This document shows positions 25,045 through 32,628 of a DNA stretch of 34,412 bases, piece after piece (the stretch's first letter is position 1; each line of letters opens with the position of its first letter). The notes beneath the pieces were generated by a model, which did no database searches, had not been told where the DNA came from, and saw only the letters and a list, made by a program, of their open reading frames with translations. The stretch lies in contig JAIORS010000192.1 in assembly GCA_021108005.1 (NCBI GenBank), positions 1 to 34,412 on the forward strand, read 5' to 3'. This DNA comes from Candidatus Aegiribacteria sp. GTDB taxonomy: Bacteria > Fermentibacterota > Fermentibacteria > Fermentibacterales > JCC-6. The position numbers and the translations under genes were made by a program.

Positions 25045-27048
25045 CTATCTGGTAGAAAGAACCGTGAACTCAATTCTTCTGTTCATCGCTTTGTTCGATG
25101 CGGAAGTATTGGGAACAACAGGCTGGTTCTCTCCAAATCCCATTGTGGTCAGCATGGTCGCAGGCACGCCCCGCTGCACAAGGTAATTGAACACTGATGT
25201 CGCCCTCTGTTCGCTGAGGGTCTGGTTGTAACTTGAGCTTCCGTCCGAATCCGTGTGTCCGGCTATCTGAACAACTGCGTTCGTGTTAGCGTTCAGAATC
25301 TCAACCATGTTGTTAAGAATATAGTAGGATTCGGGTTTGATGTTTGCGCTTCCACTGTCGAAGTAGATGTTATCAAATGAGATAACCTGTCCGGTCTGCA
25401 GTTCTGGCTTAAGGATGAAATCAACTATCGCAGTCTGATCAGCTTCTATTACAACTATGTCAGAAGATGCTTTGTAATCATCAGCTTCCGCTTTAACTGT
25501 CCAGGTTCCTTCAGGAATATCAAACTGGAAAATACCATCTTCAGTAGATTCGAATGATATGGTAGTATCGTCAAGCATTACCGAAATGGTTGCCATCAGC
25601 GGGTCACCGTTCTCGAATTCAGTCACGGTTCCCGCAATCTGACCAAGGCCAGCCTGCAGTTCAAGACTGAAGTCAACAACTACATCCTGACCCGCTTCAA
25701 GTACTACGGTTGCCGACGCTGCTTTGTAACCGGCAGCTGATACCGTTACAGGAATACTTCCAGCCGGAAGTGTGGCGGAGTAGAATCCAGTTTCGGGATC
25801 TGAAGCCACATCAGCAACAGCAGATCCAGGGAAGGATACGGTAGCCTCAACGGCTTCTCCCTCTTCTTCCTCCGTTATCATACCGGACACTGTTCCGGTC
25901 GTGACAGCCGGTCCTCTGTCAAGCAGATCGCTTGAGAAAGCGATACTTCCTGAAACACCCCAGTCCTGTGTTCCTCCATCGGGGAGGGGAGCTCTCTGGT
26001 TCCTGTCCTCAATGTCTACGCTTCCATCCTGATAAAGGCCATGTCCGTAATCAAAGAACTCCGGACTGAAAGTCGTAAGACCCATATTAAAACAGAAGTC
26101 CATAATAACTCCGCCACCGGAATAAACGCGGATCCCGGGGGTAAAGTACGCGACTGTATTGTAGTTGTCTCTGTCGAGATACTTTTTCATGGAGTATTCA
26201 GTATAGAGAACAGCGAATTCGGTGGGAAATTCCAAAGCGATGCCAAAATCAAGAGCGTTATCATCAACAATCGAACTTACCAGAACCGGATCCGCCTCTG
26301 TTCTGTTTCCGGTACTGTCGAACTGAAGTCTGTAATCATTCAAGGTTACAGTCTGCTTGTACTTGGAGTACCCGACATTGACATGCATTCGAATTGGCGT
26401 TCCCGGCCATAAACTGGCCATATCGGCCGATATCAACCCATCAAATCCCAAGCTCGTATGCCCCGTTGACAGGCTGGGCTGGCGCATGGTGTACATGGGG
26501 GTTCCCTGGTCGAATCTGCCGTCGTATTCTTCACACTCGACGGTCTGGTTGCTCGATGGAGCGAATGAGAACCAGTTGTCCAATCCGAGCCAGAGGACTT
26601 CGCTGGATGGAGTGGGGGTAAAACCAACTTTGTATCCAAGCATGACGTCTCCCATGCCGTGGACGCCGTCCCACTGGCCTATGGACTCATTTCTTGGTGG
26701 TGTAAGGTCAAACTCGTAGTACGTGGCTACATAGCTGATTCTTGCGGCTATTTCCATGAAACTTGTAATACCGTAATCTAGAATAAAGTACCCCTGGGAT
26801 AGACGCTCGGAGTCCTCCACGCTTAAAATGGTATCAGATGTACTTCCAGCCGGGCGGTAATGAAGATCATCGTACTTGTCCGAACTGCTCCAATACCTCG
26901 CGGTAATGCTGAATGCCATCTGATTCGATCCGATGGTCCTGGCATCAACAACTCTGCTTACTCCTCTGAAACCCATGATCGAGGGTAGAGAGAAAGCTGA
27001 TCCGGTCACTAATAAAAGCGTTAGGATCAATAAACCTCTGTTTCTCAT
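25045..27048 (-). CDS. OmpA-family outer-membrane protein with carboxypeptidase-regulatory-like repeats (copy B)
   Basis: This 667-residue protein has the same architecture as copy A: a signal peptide (1-20), predicted barrel (about 22-375, with MGFRGVSRVVDARTIGSNQ and FAVLYTEYSMKKYLDRDNY), two regulatory-like beta repeats (about 385-463 and 468-547, each ending V-D-F-x-L), and an OmpA domain (557-667: NIYFDSGSANIKPESYY, AGHTDSDGSSSYNQTLSEQR, MNRRIEFTVL). The peptidoglycan-contacting residues (Asp of TDSDG and the terminal NRRIE Arg) are present. It is probably an abundant structural protein: AGGAGG lies 6 nt before the ATG, the promoter is near consensus, and a strong hairpin follows the stop. 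Confidence 0.9.
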   Translation of the reverse strand: MRNRGLLILTLLLVTGSAFSLPSIMGFRGVSRVVDARTIGSNQMAFSITARYWSSSDKYDDLHYRPAGSTSDTILSVEDSERLSQGYFILDYGITSFMEIAARISYVATYYEFDLTPPRNESIGQWDGVHGMGDVMLGYKVGFTPTPSSEVLWLGLDNWFSFAPSSNQTVECEEYDGRFDQGTPMYTMRQPSLSTGHTSLGFDGLISADMASLWPGTPIRMHVNVGYSKYKQTVTLNDYRLQFDSTGNRTEADPVLVSSIVDDNALDFGIALEFPTEFAVLYTEYSMKKYLDRDNYNTVAYFTPGIRVYSGGGVIMDFCFNMGLTTFSPEFFDYGHGLYQDGSVDIEDRNQRAPLPDGGTQDWGVSGSIAFSSDLLDRGPAVTTGTVSGMITEEEEGEAVEATVSFPGSAVADVASDPETGFYSATLPAGSIPVTVSAAGYKAASATVVLEAGQDVVVDFSLELQAGLGQIAGTVTEFENGDPLMATISVMLDDTTISFESTEDGIFQFDIPEGTWTVKAEADDYKASSDIVVIEADQTAIVDFILKPELQTGQVISFDNIYFDSGSANIKPESYYILNNMVEILNANTNAVVQIAGHTDSDGSSSYNQTLSEQRATSVFNYLVQRGVPATMLTTMGFGENQPVVPNTSASNKAMNRRIEFTVLSTR

Positions 27049-27107
27049 TGTAACCTCCTCTTGTTTTGTACAATATTGATTATGACTTGCGTTAGAACAA
27101 TTATACT

Positions 27108-27136
27108 ATTAGAAAAGCATAGGCCGTATTTGTCAA
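27108..27136 (-). promoter_or_regulatory. Promoter for OmpA copy B
   Basis: On the minus strand a perfect TTGACA (27136-27131) and TCTAAT (27113-27108, 5/6) are 17 nt apart, giving a leader of about 50 nt. The same 149-bp divergent region must also serve the plus-strand gene at 27198, whose promoter was not clear. Confidence 0.6.
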
Positions 27137-27197
27137 CTGTTAATTAGTATTGTCTTCGTTTTGAAAGCGGAGAATAGTCAGAGAAAGGAACTTTTGT

Positions 27198-28136
27198 ATG
27201 TATAAGTATTCTATTCTGGTGCTTACCATTCTTCTCACCGGCAGTGTTGTGCTGGCATACGACCCTCTATACTACAACAACCTTACAGAGGCACTTCATG
27301 CGATGAAAGCCGATGGAGATGTTGCATTCGGGTATTTTGGAGCAAGCAAATACTGGCAGACTGATTCTCTTGGCAACAGCGATGAGTATGAATACAGTAC
27401 AAGTATCGGAATAATCAGATTCCAGTTTCTCGGCAGATACGGATTAACTAACAGTCATACAATATCACTGGTCATCCCCGGTTATATGCAGCTTCAGGGG
27501 CCTGGAGATGCCACCGGTATCGGAATTGCGGATCCGTGGATTTCCCTCGATGGATGGCTTACAAGAGAACCAAGGCTTTTTGCCAGGGGTGCTATCAGAA
27601 TTCCTCTCAAGGGATTCCTTGAATCGGGAGATTATACAGAAAGTGACAGGCATTTCGCCTTCGATGGCGCCATGACAGTGGTTAGTCCCATTTCGAATAG
27701 TTCAGGTATAAATATCGAAGCAACAGCAGGGCTGAGATATTACCTGTCAGCATGGGATGGGCTCTTCGAAAGCAGAAAGGATTCTGCGGAAACCAAGCCT
27801 CCTGTCGAGCTGAGGCTGAATGGTTTCTTTGTTCTCCCGGTCAACCCTGAACTCAGTCTGAGGCTTGGCGGAGAGATAGCCACAAGAGGTGAAACCGAGG
27901 CCTGGATTAATGAAATCTGGACTGACCAGAACGGAAGCTCGTTCAGCCAACAGGATCTCAGAGCAGGTTTTTCTATTAACAACGAAGGCCTTGACCTTAC
28001 GGCAGAGGTATTCTACAGGCTCGGAGGGAAAAACACATCAAAAGAATGGGGGCTTATGATAAGCGGAACGGGTCTTGATTTTACTGACCTGTTCTCCACC
28101 GGATCAACGGGTTCTTCCGGTGGAAGCAGACAATGA
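27198..28136 (+). CDS. Predicted outer-membrane beta-barrel protein
   Basis: This 312-residue protein has a signal peptide (MYKYSILVLTILLTGSVVLA) and then alternating amphipathic strands: VAFGYFGASKYWQ, YSTSIGIIRFQFLGRYGLT, HTISLVIPGYMQLQG, LRAGFSINNEGLDLTAEVFYR. It resembles porin-like barrels of the phenol MetA or DUF3187 type in overall style; no family is claimed. The end (SSGGSRQ) is a low-complexity Ser/Gly tail and not a C-terminal aromatic residue. GAAAGGAA lies 8 nt before the ATG. Its stop overlaps the next start (ATGA), so it opens a six-gene run ending at 32217. It is transcribed divergently from OmpA copy B. Confidence 0.75.
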   Translation: MYKYSILVLTILLTGSVVLAYDPLYYNNLTEALHAMKADGDVAFGYFGASKYWQTDSLGNSDEYEYSTSIGIIRFQFLGRYGLTNSHTISLVIPGYMQLQGPGDATGIGIADPWISLDGWLTREPRLFARGAIRIPLKGFLESGDYTESDRHFAFDGAMTVVSPISNSSGINIEATAGLRYYLSAWDGLFESRKDSAETKPPVELRLNGFFVLPVNPELSLRLGGEIATRGETEAWINEIWTDQNGSSFSQQDLRAGFSINNEGLDLTAEVFYRLGGKNTSKEWGLMISGTGLDFTDLFSTGSTGSSGGSRQ

Positions 28137-28942
28137 AAAAAGTCCTTTCTCTCGTTGCTGTTCTTCTACTGGTTCTTACTGCCTTTTTGGCCCGGCAATA
28201 CAGTACTGGAAAAAAGCTGATCGATACCGGGAAATATTATATGGAACACCTGGCTGCAGGTGAAAAGGAGGAAGCGTACTCCTTTCTTTCGGACAGCCTG
28301 GCGGGTTTTCTGACACCCGGTATTCTCGGTCATCTTCAGGATACACCCGCCTCTTGTACCATTAGAGCAGGCAGAAATGAGTATCGCGGGTTTACCCTTT
28401 CCGTTTCACTTGCAGAAGGTGGTTCAAGAACTCTATGGCTCCGCGAAGTATCCAATGGAAACTGGAAAATATCGGGAGACTCCTCTCTTGATAATCTTCT
28501 TGGCAACGCTATCATCCTCTGCTCCTCGTATGCGAAGGGAACAGTTATTACCGCGATTGCCGAAGGAAAAGACCTGGAGGATTATCTATGCCCGGTGAGC
28601 GGTTCCCCTTATTACGTTGAAAATGGAAAGCTGTTCTGCTCCGATGGGCATCTTGGGACTGGACTTGATATCGAAGGTTCTGCCTGCAGCGCCCGAAGAG
28701 ACAGCCTGGCTGAAGTAGTATGTGAATATGTTTCCGCCGGTTACGAGTATCCATCCAGTTTCGGGGAAATGTACGAGAGGAGTAATGGCGCGTTCAGCCA
28801 GAGGGGTGGATTTCACTGTCCCGACGACGGTTATTCCTATTACGAAATAACCCCTGAGGGTGTATACTGCCCTTTTCACGGGAAAATTGACATTATTGGA
28901 AGTACAGGCTCAGCGGAATTATCTGATTCCACTTCACTCTGA
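28133..28942 (+). CDS. Membrane-anchored protein with two Cys/His knuckles
   Basis: I do not recognise this 269-residue protein as a named family. It has an N-terminal anchor (KKVLSLVAVLLLVLTAFLA) and a domain (about 28-120) resembling SnoaL/DUF4878-type folds (helix pair, then FTLSVSLAEGG and LREVSNGNWKISG). Two related cysteine motifs follow: Cys153-Pro ... Tyr ... Cys169 ... His173, and Cys229-Pro-Asp-Asp-Gly ... Tyr-Tyr ... Cys246-Pro-Phe-His249-Gly. The CP-x-x-G-x-x-Y and CPxHG pattern recalls metal-binding or disulfide knuckles found in some pseudopilin-like proteins. The two knuckles are joined by a 55-residue helical linker. It probably faces the periplasm. It overlaps the upstream barrel gene by 4 bp, so the two products are likely partners. 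Confidence 0.7.
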   Translation: MKKVLSLVAVLLLVLTAFLARQYSTGKKLIDTGKYYMEHLAAGEKEEAYSFLSDSLAGFLTPGILGHLQDTPASCTIRAGRNEYRGFTLSVSLAEGGSRTLWLREVSNGNWKISGDSSLDNLLGNAIILCSSYAKGTVITAIAEGKDLEDYLCPVSGSPYYVENGKLFCSDGHLGTGLDIEGSACSARRDSLAEVVCEYVSAGYEYPSSFGEMYERSNGAFSQRGGFHCPDDGYSYYEITPEGVYCPFHGKIDIIGSTGSAELSDSTSL

Positions 28943-28964
28943 TAGAATTTGAATTGGGAGAGAT

Positions 28965-30146
28965 TTGTACAGAACATCGATGATAAGCACACAGGAAGAC
29001 CTGACGAAATTAACGGATAAACTCGGAGAAGAAGAGGCTATTGCCGTTGATACCGAATTTCATGGTGAAAGAAGATACTGGCCAGATCTGTTTCTTGTTC
29101 AGATAGCTGGCCGGGACGGTCCCGTAGCTATTGATCCTCTTGAAATTAAGGATCTTTCTCCCCTTGGCAGACTATTTGAGTCTGAAACACCGATTAAGGT
29201 CATACATTCAGCCAGAAATGATATAGATGTTCTCATGCATCATCTTAACATTGAATTCTCCTCCGTATTCGACACTCAACTTGCCGCGGCATTCCTGGGA
29301 CACCCCAGGCAGATAGCCCTGTTCAAGCTTGTTAAAGCTGAATGTGACATTTACCCAAAAAAAGGTCATACTCTCAGTGACTGGTCACTGAGGCCTCTGG
29401 CTAACGATCAAATAGAATACGCTCTGGATGATGTCAGATACCTGCTTGATATATATAGAAATCAGGTAAAACAGCTTAAAGCAATGGGCAGATATAGCTG
29501 GTACAGCGAGGAAGCGGAAACACTCACAGACCCGTCAACATACAACAACTCAGTAAACAAGCTCTTCCGTAAGATCAAAACAAAGTCGAAGACAAGAGGC
29601 AACAGGCTGCATATCCTCTGGGCTCTTATCAAATGGAGGGAAGACGCGGCGAAACAGGTAAACAAACCCAGGAATTTCGTCGTCAAAGATTATGTCCTGG
29701 GAGCCATCGCCACTTTGGCCCCGGAAAACAAAAGGAGCCTTTCCAGATTGAGGGGAATCTCAAGCGGTTTCATTTCAAAATGGGGTGATGAAATCACTAA
29801 CGTCATTTCGAATGCGGATAGGATTCCCGACAGCGAGATTCCAAAAATTCCCAGACACCATTCGCAACCAGGGGTTTCAGCACGAATGGATATACTTCGC
29901 ATATTCCTGAAACAGGAATCATGCAGATTGAATATTTCTCCCGAGCTTCTTCTTTCAAAAGACCTGATTAATGCCCTCGCGAAGAATCCACCGAATACAG
30001 ATGAGGAGCTTTATTCTCTCAGAGAACTCTCCGGCTGGCGCAAGGAAGCTCTCGGGAATGACCTTATATCCCTCCTTAGAGGTAAACTCGCCCTGAAACT
30101 GAATGCCAAAGGTAATTCAGGGCTGGATTTCATCAGGACGGAATAG
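28965..30146 (+). CDS. rnd: Ribonuclease D (DEDDy 3'-5' exonuclease)
   Basis: This 393-residue protein carries the DEDDy catalytic residues: AVDTEFHGER (Asp29, Glu31), HSARNDIDVL and YALDDVRYLLDIY. One HRDC domain follows (about 205-285: ILWALIKWREDAAKQVNKPR), and a second HRDC-like region occupies the C-terminus. The family trims tRNA 3' ends and other stable RNAs in the cytoplasm, and the size fits (E. coli Rnd is about 375 residues). The start is taken as TTG 28965, 4 nt after GGGAG; ATG 28980 would shorten it by five residues but has no RBS. It lies 22 bp after the knuckle protein and its stop overlaps the nth start by one base. Confidence 0.92.
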   Translation: MYRTSMISTQEDLTKLTDKLGEEEAIAVDTEFHGERRYWPDLFLVQIAGRDGPVAIDPLEIKDLSPLGRLFESETPIKVIHSARNDIDVLMHHLNIEFSSVFDTQLAAAFLGHPRQIALFKLVKAECDIYPKKGHTLSDWSLRPLANDQIEYALDDVRYLLDIYRNQVKQLKAMGRYSWYSEEAETLTDPSTYNNSVNKLFRKIKTKSKTRGNRLHILWALIKWREDAAKQVNKPRNFVVKDYVLGAIATLAPENKRSLSRLRGISSGFISKWGDEITNVISNADRIPDSEIPKIPRHHSQPGVSARMDILRIFLKQESCRLNISPELLLSKDLINALAKNPPNTDEELYSLRELSGWRKEALGNDLISLLRGKLALKLNAKGNSGLDFIRTE

Positions 30147-30790
30147 TGTCTGGATTTAATCCATCTAAAACTCTAACCATGATGGAAATTTCTTTGACTT
30201 CCAGTGAAATCCCTGCCCCGATGGTGGAATCACGCAGAGCCTTTCCCGTCCTTGTTTCAACCATTATCAGCCTCAGGACAAGGGATGCCGTCACCAGAAA
30301 GGTTTCCAGTCAGGTTCTGAAGAAAGCTCCTGACATCGACTCCATGATCGTTATTAAAAAGGAGGAGCTTGAGCAGCTGCTTCGACCGGCTGGATTTTAC
30401 AGGCAGAAAGCCGGACAGCTGAAAAGAATAGCTCTGATTCTCCAAAGAGATTACAAAAGCAAGGTTCCCGACACAATGGAAGGTCTGCTTAGCCTTCCCG
30501 GAGTTGGAAGGAAAACAGCGAATTTTGTGATGGGCATGGTCTTCGGCAAGCCTTCAATTTGCGTTGATGTCCACGTCCACAGAATTTCAAACAGACTGGC
30601 GCTGGTTGATACAAAAACTCCGGAGGAGACCGAGTTCGCTCTTCAGAAGCTTTTCCCGAAGGAAGAATGGACGGGAATAAACCACATCATGGTCAGATTC
30701 GGCCAGAATATATGCAGACCGGTGAAGCCGCTCTGCAATGAATGCCCCTTGAGCGATCAATGCCCTTCCGGAATTCAATTGAAAGGCTGA
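30146..30790 (+). CDS. nth: Endonuclease III
   Basis: This 214-residue DNA glycosylase/AP lyase excises oxidised pyrimidines in base-excision repair. It shows the helix-hairpin-helix LPGVGRKTANFVMG with the catalytic Lys, the catalytic Asp in CVDVHVHRISNRLAL, and the 4Fe-4S ligands spaced C-x6-C-x2-C-x5-C in CRPVKPLCNECPLSDQC at the end. FPVLVSTIISLRTRD is the usual N-terminal motif, with L in place of the common Q (S-Q-x-T-x-D). GTG 30146 overlaps the rnd stop (TAGTG); a later in-frame ATG near 30179 could also serve. Grouping with rnd is operon convenience and not evidence of a joint function. Confidence 0.95.
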   Translation: MSGFNPSKTLTMMEISLTSSEIPAPMVESRRAFPVLVSTIISLRTRDAVTRKVSSQVLKKAPDIDSMIVIKKEELEQLLRPAGFYRQKAGQLKRIALILQRDYKSKVPDTMEGLLSLPGVGRKTANFVMGMVFGKPSICVDVHVHRISNRLALVDTKTPEETEFALQKLFPKEEWTGINHIMVRFGQNICRPVKPLCNECPLSDQCPSGIQLKG

Positions 30791-30793
30791 CTC

Positions 30794-31426
30794 ATGGAAT
30801 ACAGAATATCTCCAGAGGATTGGATCGATATTACTATGCCTGTTTCAGAGAATACTCCCGCGTGGCCCGGAGACGTCCGTTTCCTGAAGGAATCTTCTGT
30901 GGTTCATGGTTTCCGAACATCAAAACTCACCATGAGCAGCCATTGCGGAACTCATATAGATGCGCCGGCACACCTTGCCTCCCGCAGCGCTTTCGTTAAC
31001 GATATTCCTCTTTCCCGTCTTATTCTTCCCGCAGTGGTCGTTGACTGCGAAGGAAAGCGCCGCATCCGTAAAGACCTGATCGAAAAGCTTTCCCTGGAGG
31101 GCAAAGCACTTCTTCTGAAAACAATCAATGAGCCACGAAAACCCGGGAATACGATGGAATACTCGTACCTTACCACACCCGCCGCAGAGCTGGCTGTAAG
31201 CGGGGGAATAAAAACGGTTGGTATCGATACACTTTCCGTGGATGCTCCCGATTCGGCGCTGGTTCATGAGATACTACTGAACGCATCCGTACCCATACTT
31301 GAAAATCTTCTACTTGAAGATGTTCGTCCGGGGAATTATCTGCTTATCTGTCTTCCCCTGAAGATAGAATCCGGAGATGGCTCTCCTGTACGAGCTTTCC
31401 TTCAACCTTTTCTGCCATTCGGCTGA
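30794..31426 (+). CDS. Cyclase-family metal-dependent hydrolase (kynurenine formamidase-like)
   Basis: This 210-residue protein of the cyclase fold (Pfam cyclase) starts with WIDITMPVSENTPAWPGD. It carries the signature SSHCGTHIDAPAHL, in which His50, His54, Asp56 and His60 match the H-x-G-T-H-x-D-x-P-x-H metal site. IKTVGIDTLSVDAPDS and the ending ICLPLKIESGDGSPVRAFL are also conserved. Members include arylformamidases (tryptophan catabolism), isatin hydrolases and cyclases; no tryptophan genes are nearby, so the substrate is open. It lies 3 bp after nth, with GAAAGG about 9 nt before the ATG overlapping the nth end. Confidence 0.9.
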   Translation: MEYRISPEDWIDITMPVSENTPAWPGDVRFLKESSVVHGFRTSKLTMSSHCGTHIDAPAHLASRSAFVNDIPLSRLILPAVVVDCEGKRRIRKDLIEKLSLEGKALLLKTINEPRKPGNTMEYSYLTTPAAELAVSGGIKTVGIDTLSVDAPDSALVHEILLNASVPILENLLLEDVRPGNYLLICLPLKIESGDGSPVRAFLQPFLPFG

Positions 31427-31449
31427 TAGAAAGCGAGTGTAACTGAGCT

Positions 31450-32217
31450 ATGATCCTTCTGATCCTCTCCCTGACAGCCGGTTGGGGTCTGTCATATCCT
31501 CTGAGCAACAGCGGCAATGTAGATTCGAGATTCTTCTTTCAGCCGGATGAGGACAGGTTTTTATATTCGCGGGTGGATGACGATCTGACATTGATTCAAT
31601 ACGGACCTTTCCATTTCGGGACAGGTCTTACAATTGAAACCTACCTGGGCACCGGAAGAAGTGATAGCGGTACAGCTTTCAGAGTCAGTGGAGGACACTG
31701 GAACATTCGCGGCACTATAGGAGTGGATTACAAAAACATTCTGTTCTCTATCCTTGCTGACCACGATCGTTTTAACGATACTGATTCTGCCGATTCCAGC
31801 AGCCTGCGCATCAGCGGTCTGAAGCTTTCCATAGAGAATAAAGTAGATATTCGAATGGAAGATAATACGATCTTCCTTCCAGCCGGATATATCCCTCACT
31901 ACAAAGTTAACATTGGTTTCTACCGCCCCAGAGGCGGATCTTTCCAGATCGGGCACATCCTGAACTGGTCTCTTCATGGAGAACTGAATTTTCCCCTGCT
32001 ATCAGCAAGACGTATAGTATACGGCACCCTCTGGCACTCAGATTTCTACTTTCATGTTGACGGTAGCGGAAGCAGCAGGCATCTGGGTGAGGTATACGCG
32101 AACCACCGTTTCGGCAGGTGTGACCTCGCGCTGTTTCTCAGACATTACCTTCATGACACTCAACCGATCAAACCTCTCAAAGGAGAGACCTGCCTGGGTA
32201 TGAGATTCGTCTGGTAA
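31450..32217 (+). CDS. Predicted outer-membrane beta-barrel protein, uncharacterised
   Basis: This 255-residue protein has a short signal peptide (MILLILSLTAGWGLS). About ten amphipathic strands follow, such as LTLIQYGPFHFGTGLTIETY, HWNIRGTIGVDYKNILFSIL, YKVNIGFYRPRGGSFQIGHI and SDFYFHVDGSGSSRHLGEVY. It ends with the aromatic GMRFVW, an outer-membrane insertion signal (terminal W/F), which supports a barrel. No family is recognised. It lies 23 bp after the cyclase gene and closes the run. The mature strand content and size suggest 10-12 strands, possibly resembling DUF1207-like envelope proteins; this is not claimed. Confidence 0.7.
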   Translation: MILLILSLTAGWGLSYPLSNSGNVDSRFFFQPDEDRFLYSRVDDDLTLIQYGPFHFGTGLTIETYLGTGRSDSGTAFRVSGGHWNIRGTIGVDYKNILFSILADHDRFNDTDSADSSSLRISGLKLSIENKVDIRMEDNTIFLPAGYIPHYKVNIGFYRPRGGSFQIGHILNWSLHGELNFPLLSARRIVYGTLWHSDFYFHVDGSGSSRHLGEVYANHRFGRCDLALFLRHYLHDTQPIKPLKGETCLGMRFVW

Positions 32218-32375
32218 CGATCTTTTTCAGGTTAACGGATGCGGGAGTATCAGGAATAATCGCCCCATCAATACCCGGTTCCGACTGGGTCCGCTACAAT
32301 GGAGAGGAACCGGGTGTGGCTATAACAGGCGATGAAGATATTCCTTTCGCGCTGATGACGCAGCAGCAAGTTTGA
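32218..32375 (+). pseudogene. Start-less coding remnant
   Basis: In the frame ending at the stop 32373-32375 the sequence reads as a plausible protein C-terminus: FFRLTDAGVSGIIAPSIPG, then SDWVRYNGEEPGVAITGDED and IPFALMTQQQV. It has no ATG, GTG or TTG after the previous stop at 32217, although the frame stays open back into the previous gene. The GVAITG-x-E-D-I-P-F-x-L-M motif suggests a conserved domain I cannot name with confidence. It is most simply a relic whose 5' part is lost; a frameshift fusion to the 31450 gene is less likely because that gene ends in a barrel signal. Confidence 0.45.
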
Positions 32376-32411
32376 ATTCATTAATGTAAATCTTCTATGA
32401 CACTGAACATA

Positions 32412-32442
32412 TGTTACAAAAAGAGGGTATATTTTTGTAACA
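32412..32442 (+). promoter_or_regulatory. Inverted repeat, likely repressor operator
   Basis: TGTTACAAAAA (32412-32422) and TTTTTGTAACA (32432-32442) form a perfect 11-bp dyad around 9 nt. TATATT at 32428-32433, a 5/6 -10 match, lies inside it, so a bound repressor would block transcription of the downstream truncated gene. No T run follows, so a terminator is unlikely. Confidence 0.6.
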
Positions 32443-32456
32443 GTAGAGAGGTAGTT

Positions 32457-32594
32457 ATGGATAGCCTGCGCAAGAGCAAAAAATCCAGAATCAGGGAGAA
32501 TATCGAACTTCCGGAAAACAGCTATGTCAGCATCGGTGAGATTCCGGGTGGTCTTTATGCCGCCACCAGACATGCTGGTTCTTACAGAGGTTTA
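32457..32594 (+). pseudogene. Truncated GyrI-like/AraC effector-binding fragment
   Basis: GAGAGG lies about 7 nt before ATG 32457. The frame reads MDSLRKSKKSRIRENIELPE, then YVSIGEIPGGLYAATRHAGSY. The last part matches the beginning of GyrI-like effector-binding domains (I-P-A-G-x-Y-A-V-x-x-H-x-G-x-Y). After residue 46 (RGL) the homology stops, and the frame stays open without sense to 32762, running across the 3' end of the CotH gene. A regulator or small-molecule-binding protein has thus lost about two thirds of its domain while keeping its RBS and operator. Confidence 0.5.
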
Positions 32595-32628
32595 CGCACC
32601 TGTCGAGCCTGTATAGCACAATCGGTAA

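Noticed and set aside
27100-27136. TTGACA and TATAAT on the minus strand as one promoter
   Set aside because: Spacing would be 25 nt; TCTAAT at 17 nt is the better partner.
32412-32442. Dyad as a transcription terminator of the 31450 gene
   Set aside because: AT-rich stem, no following T run, and it lies nearly 200 bp after the stop, next to a start codon.
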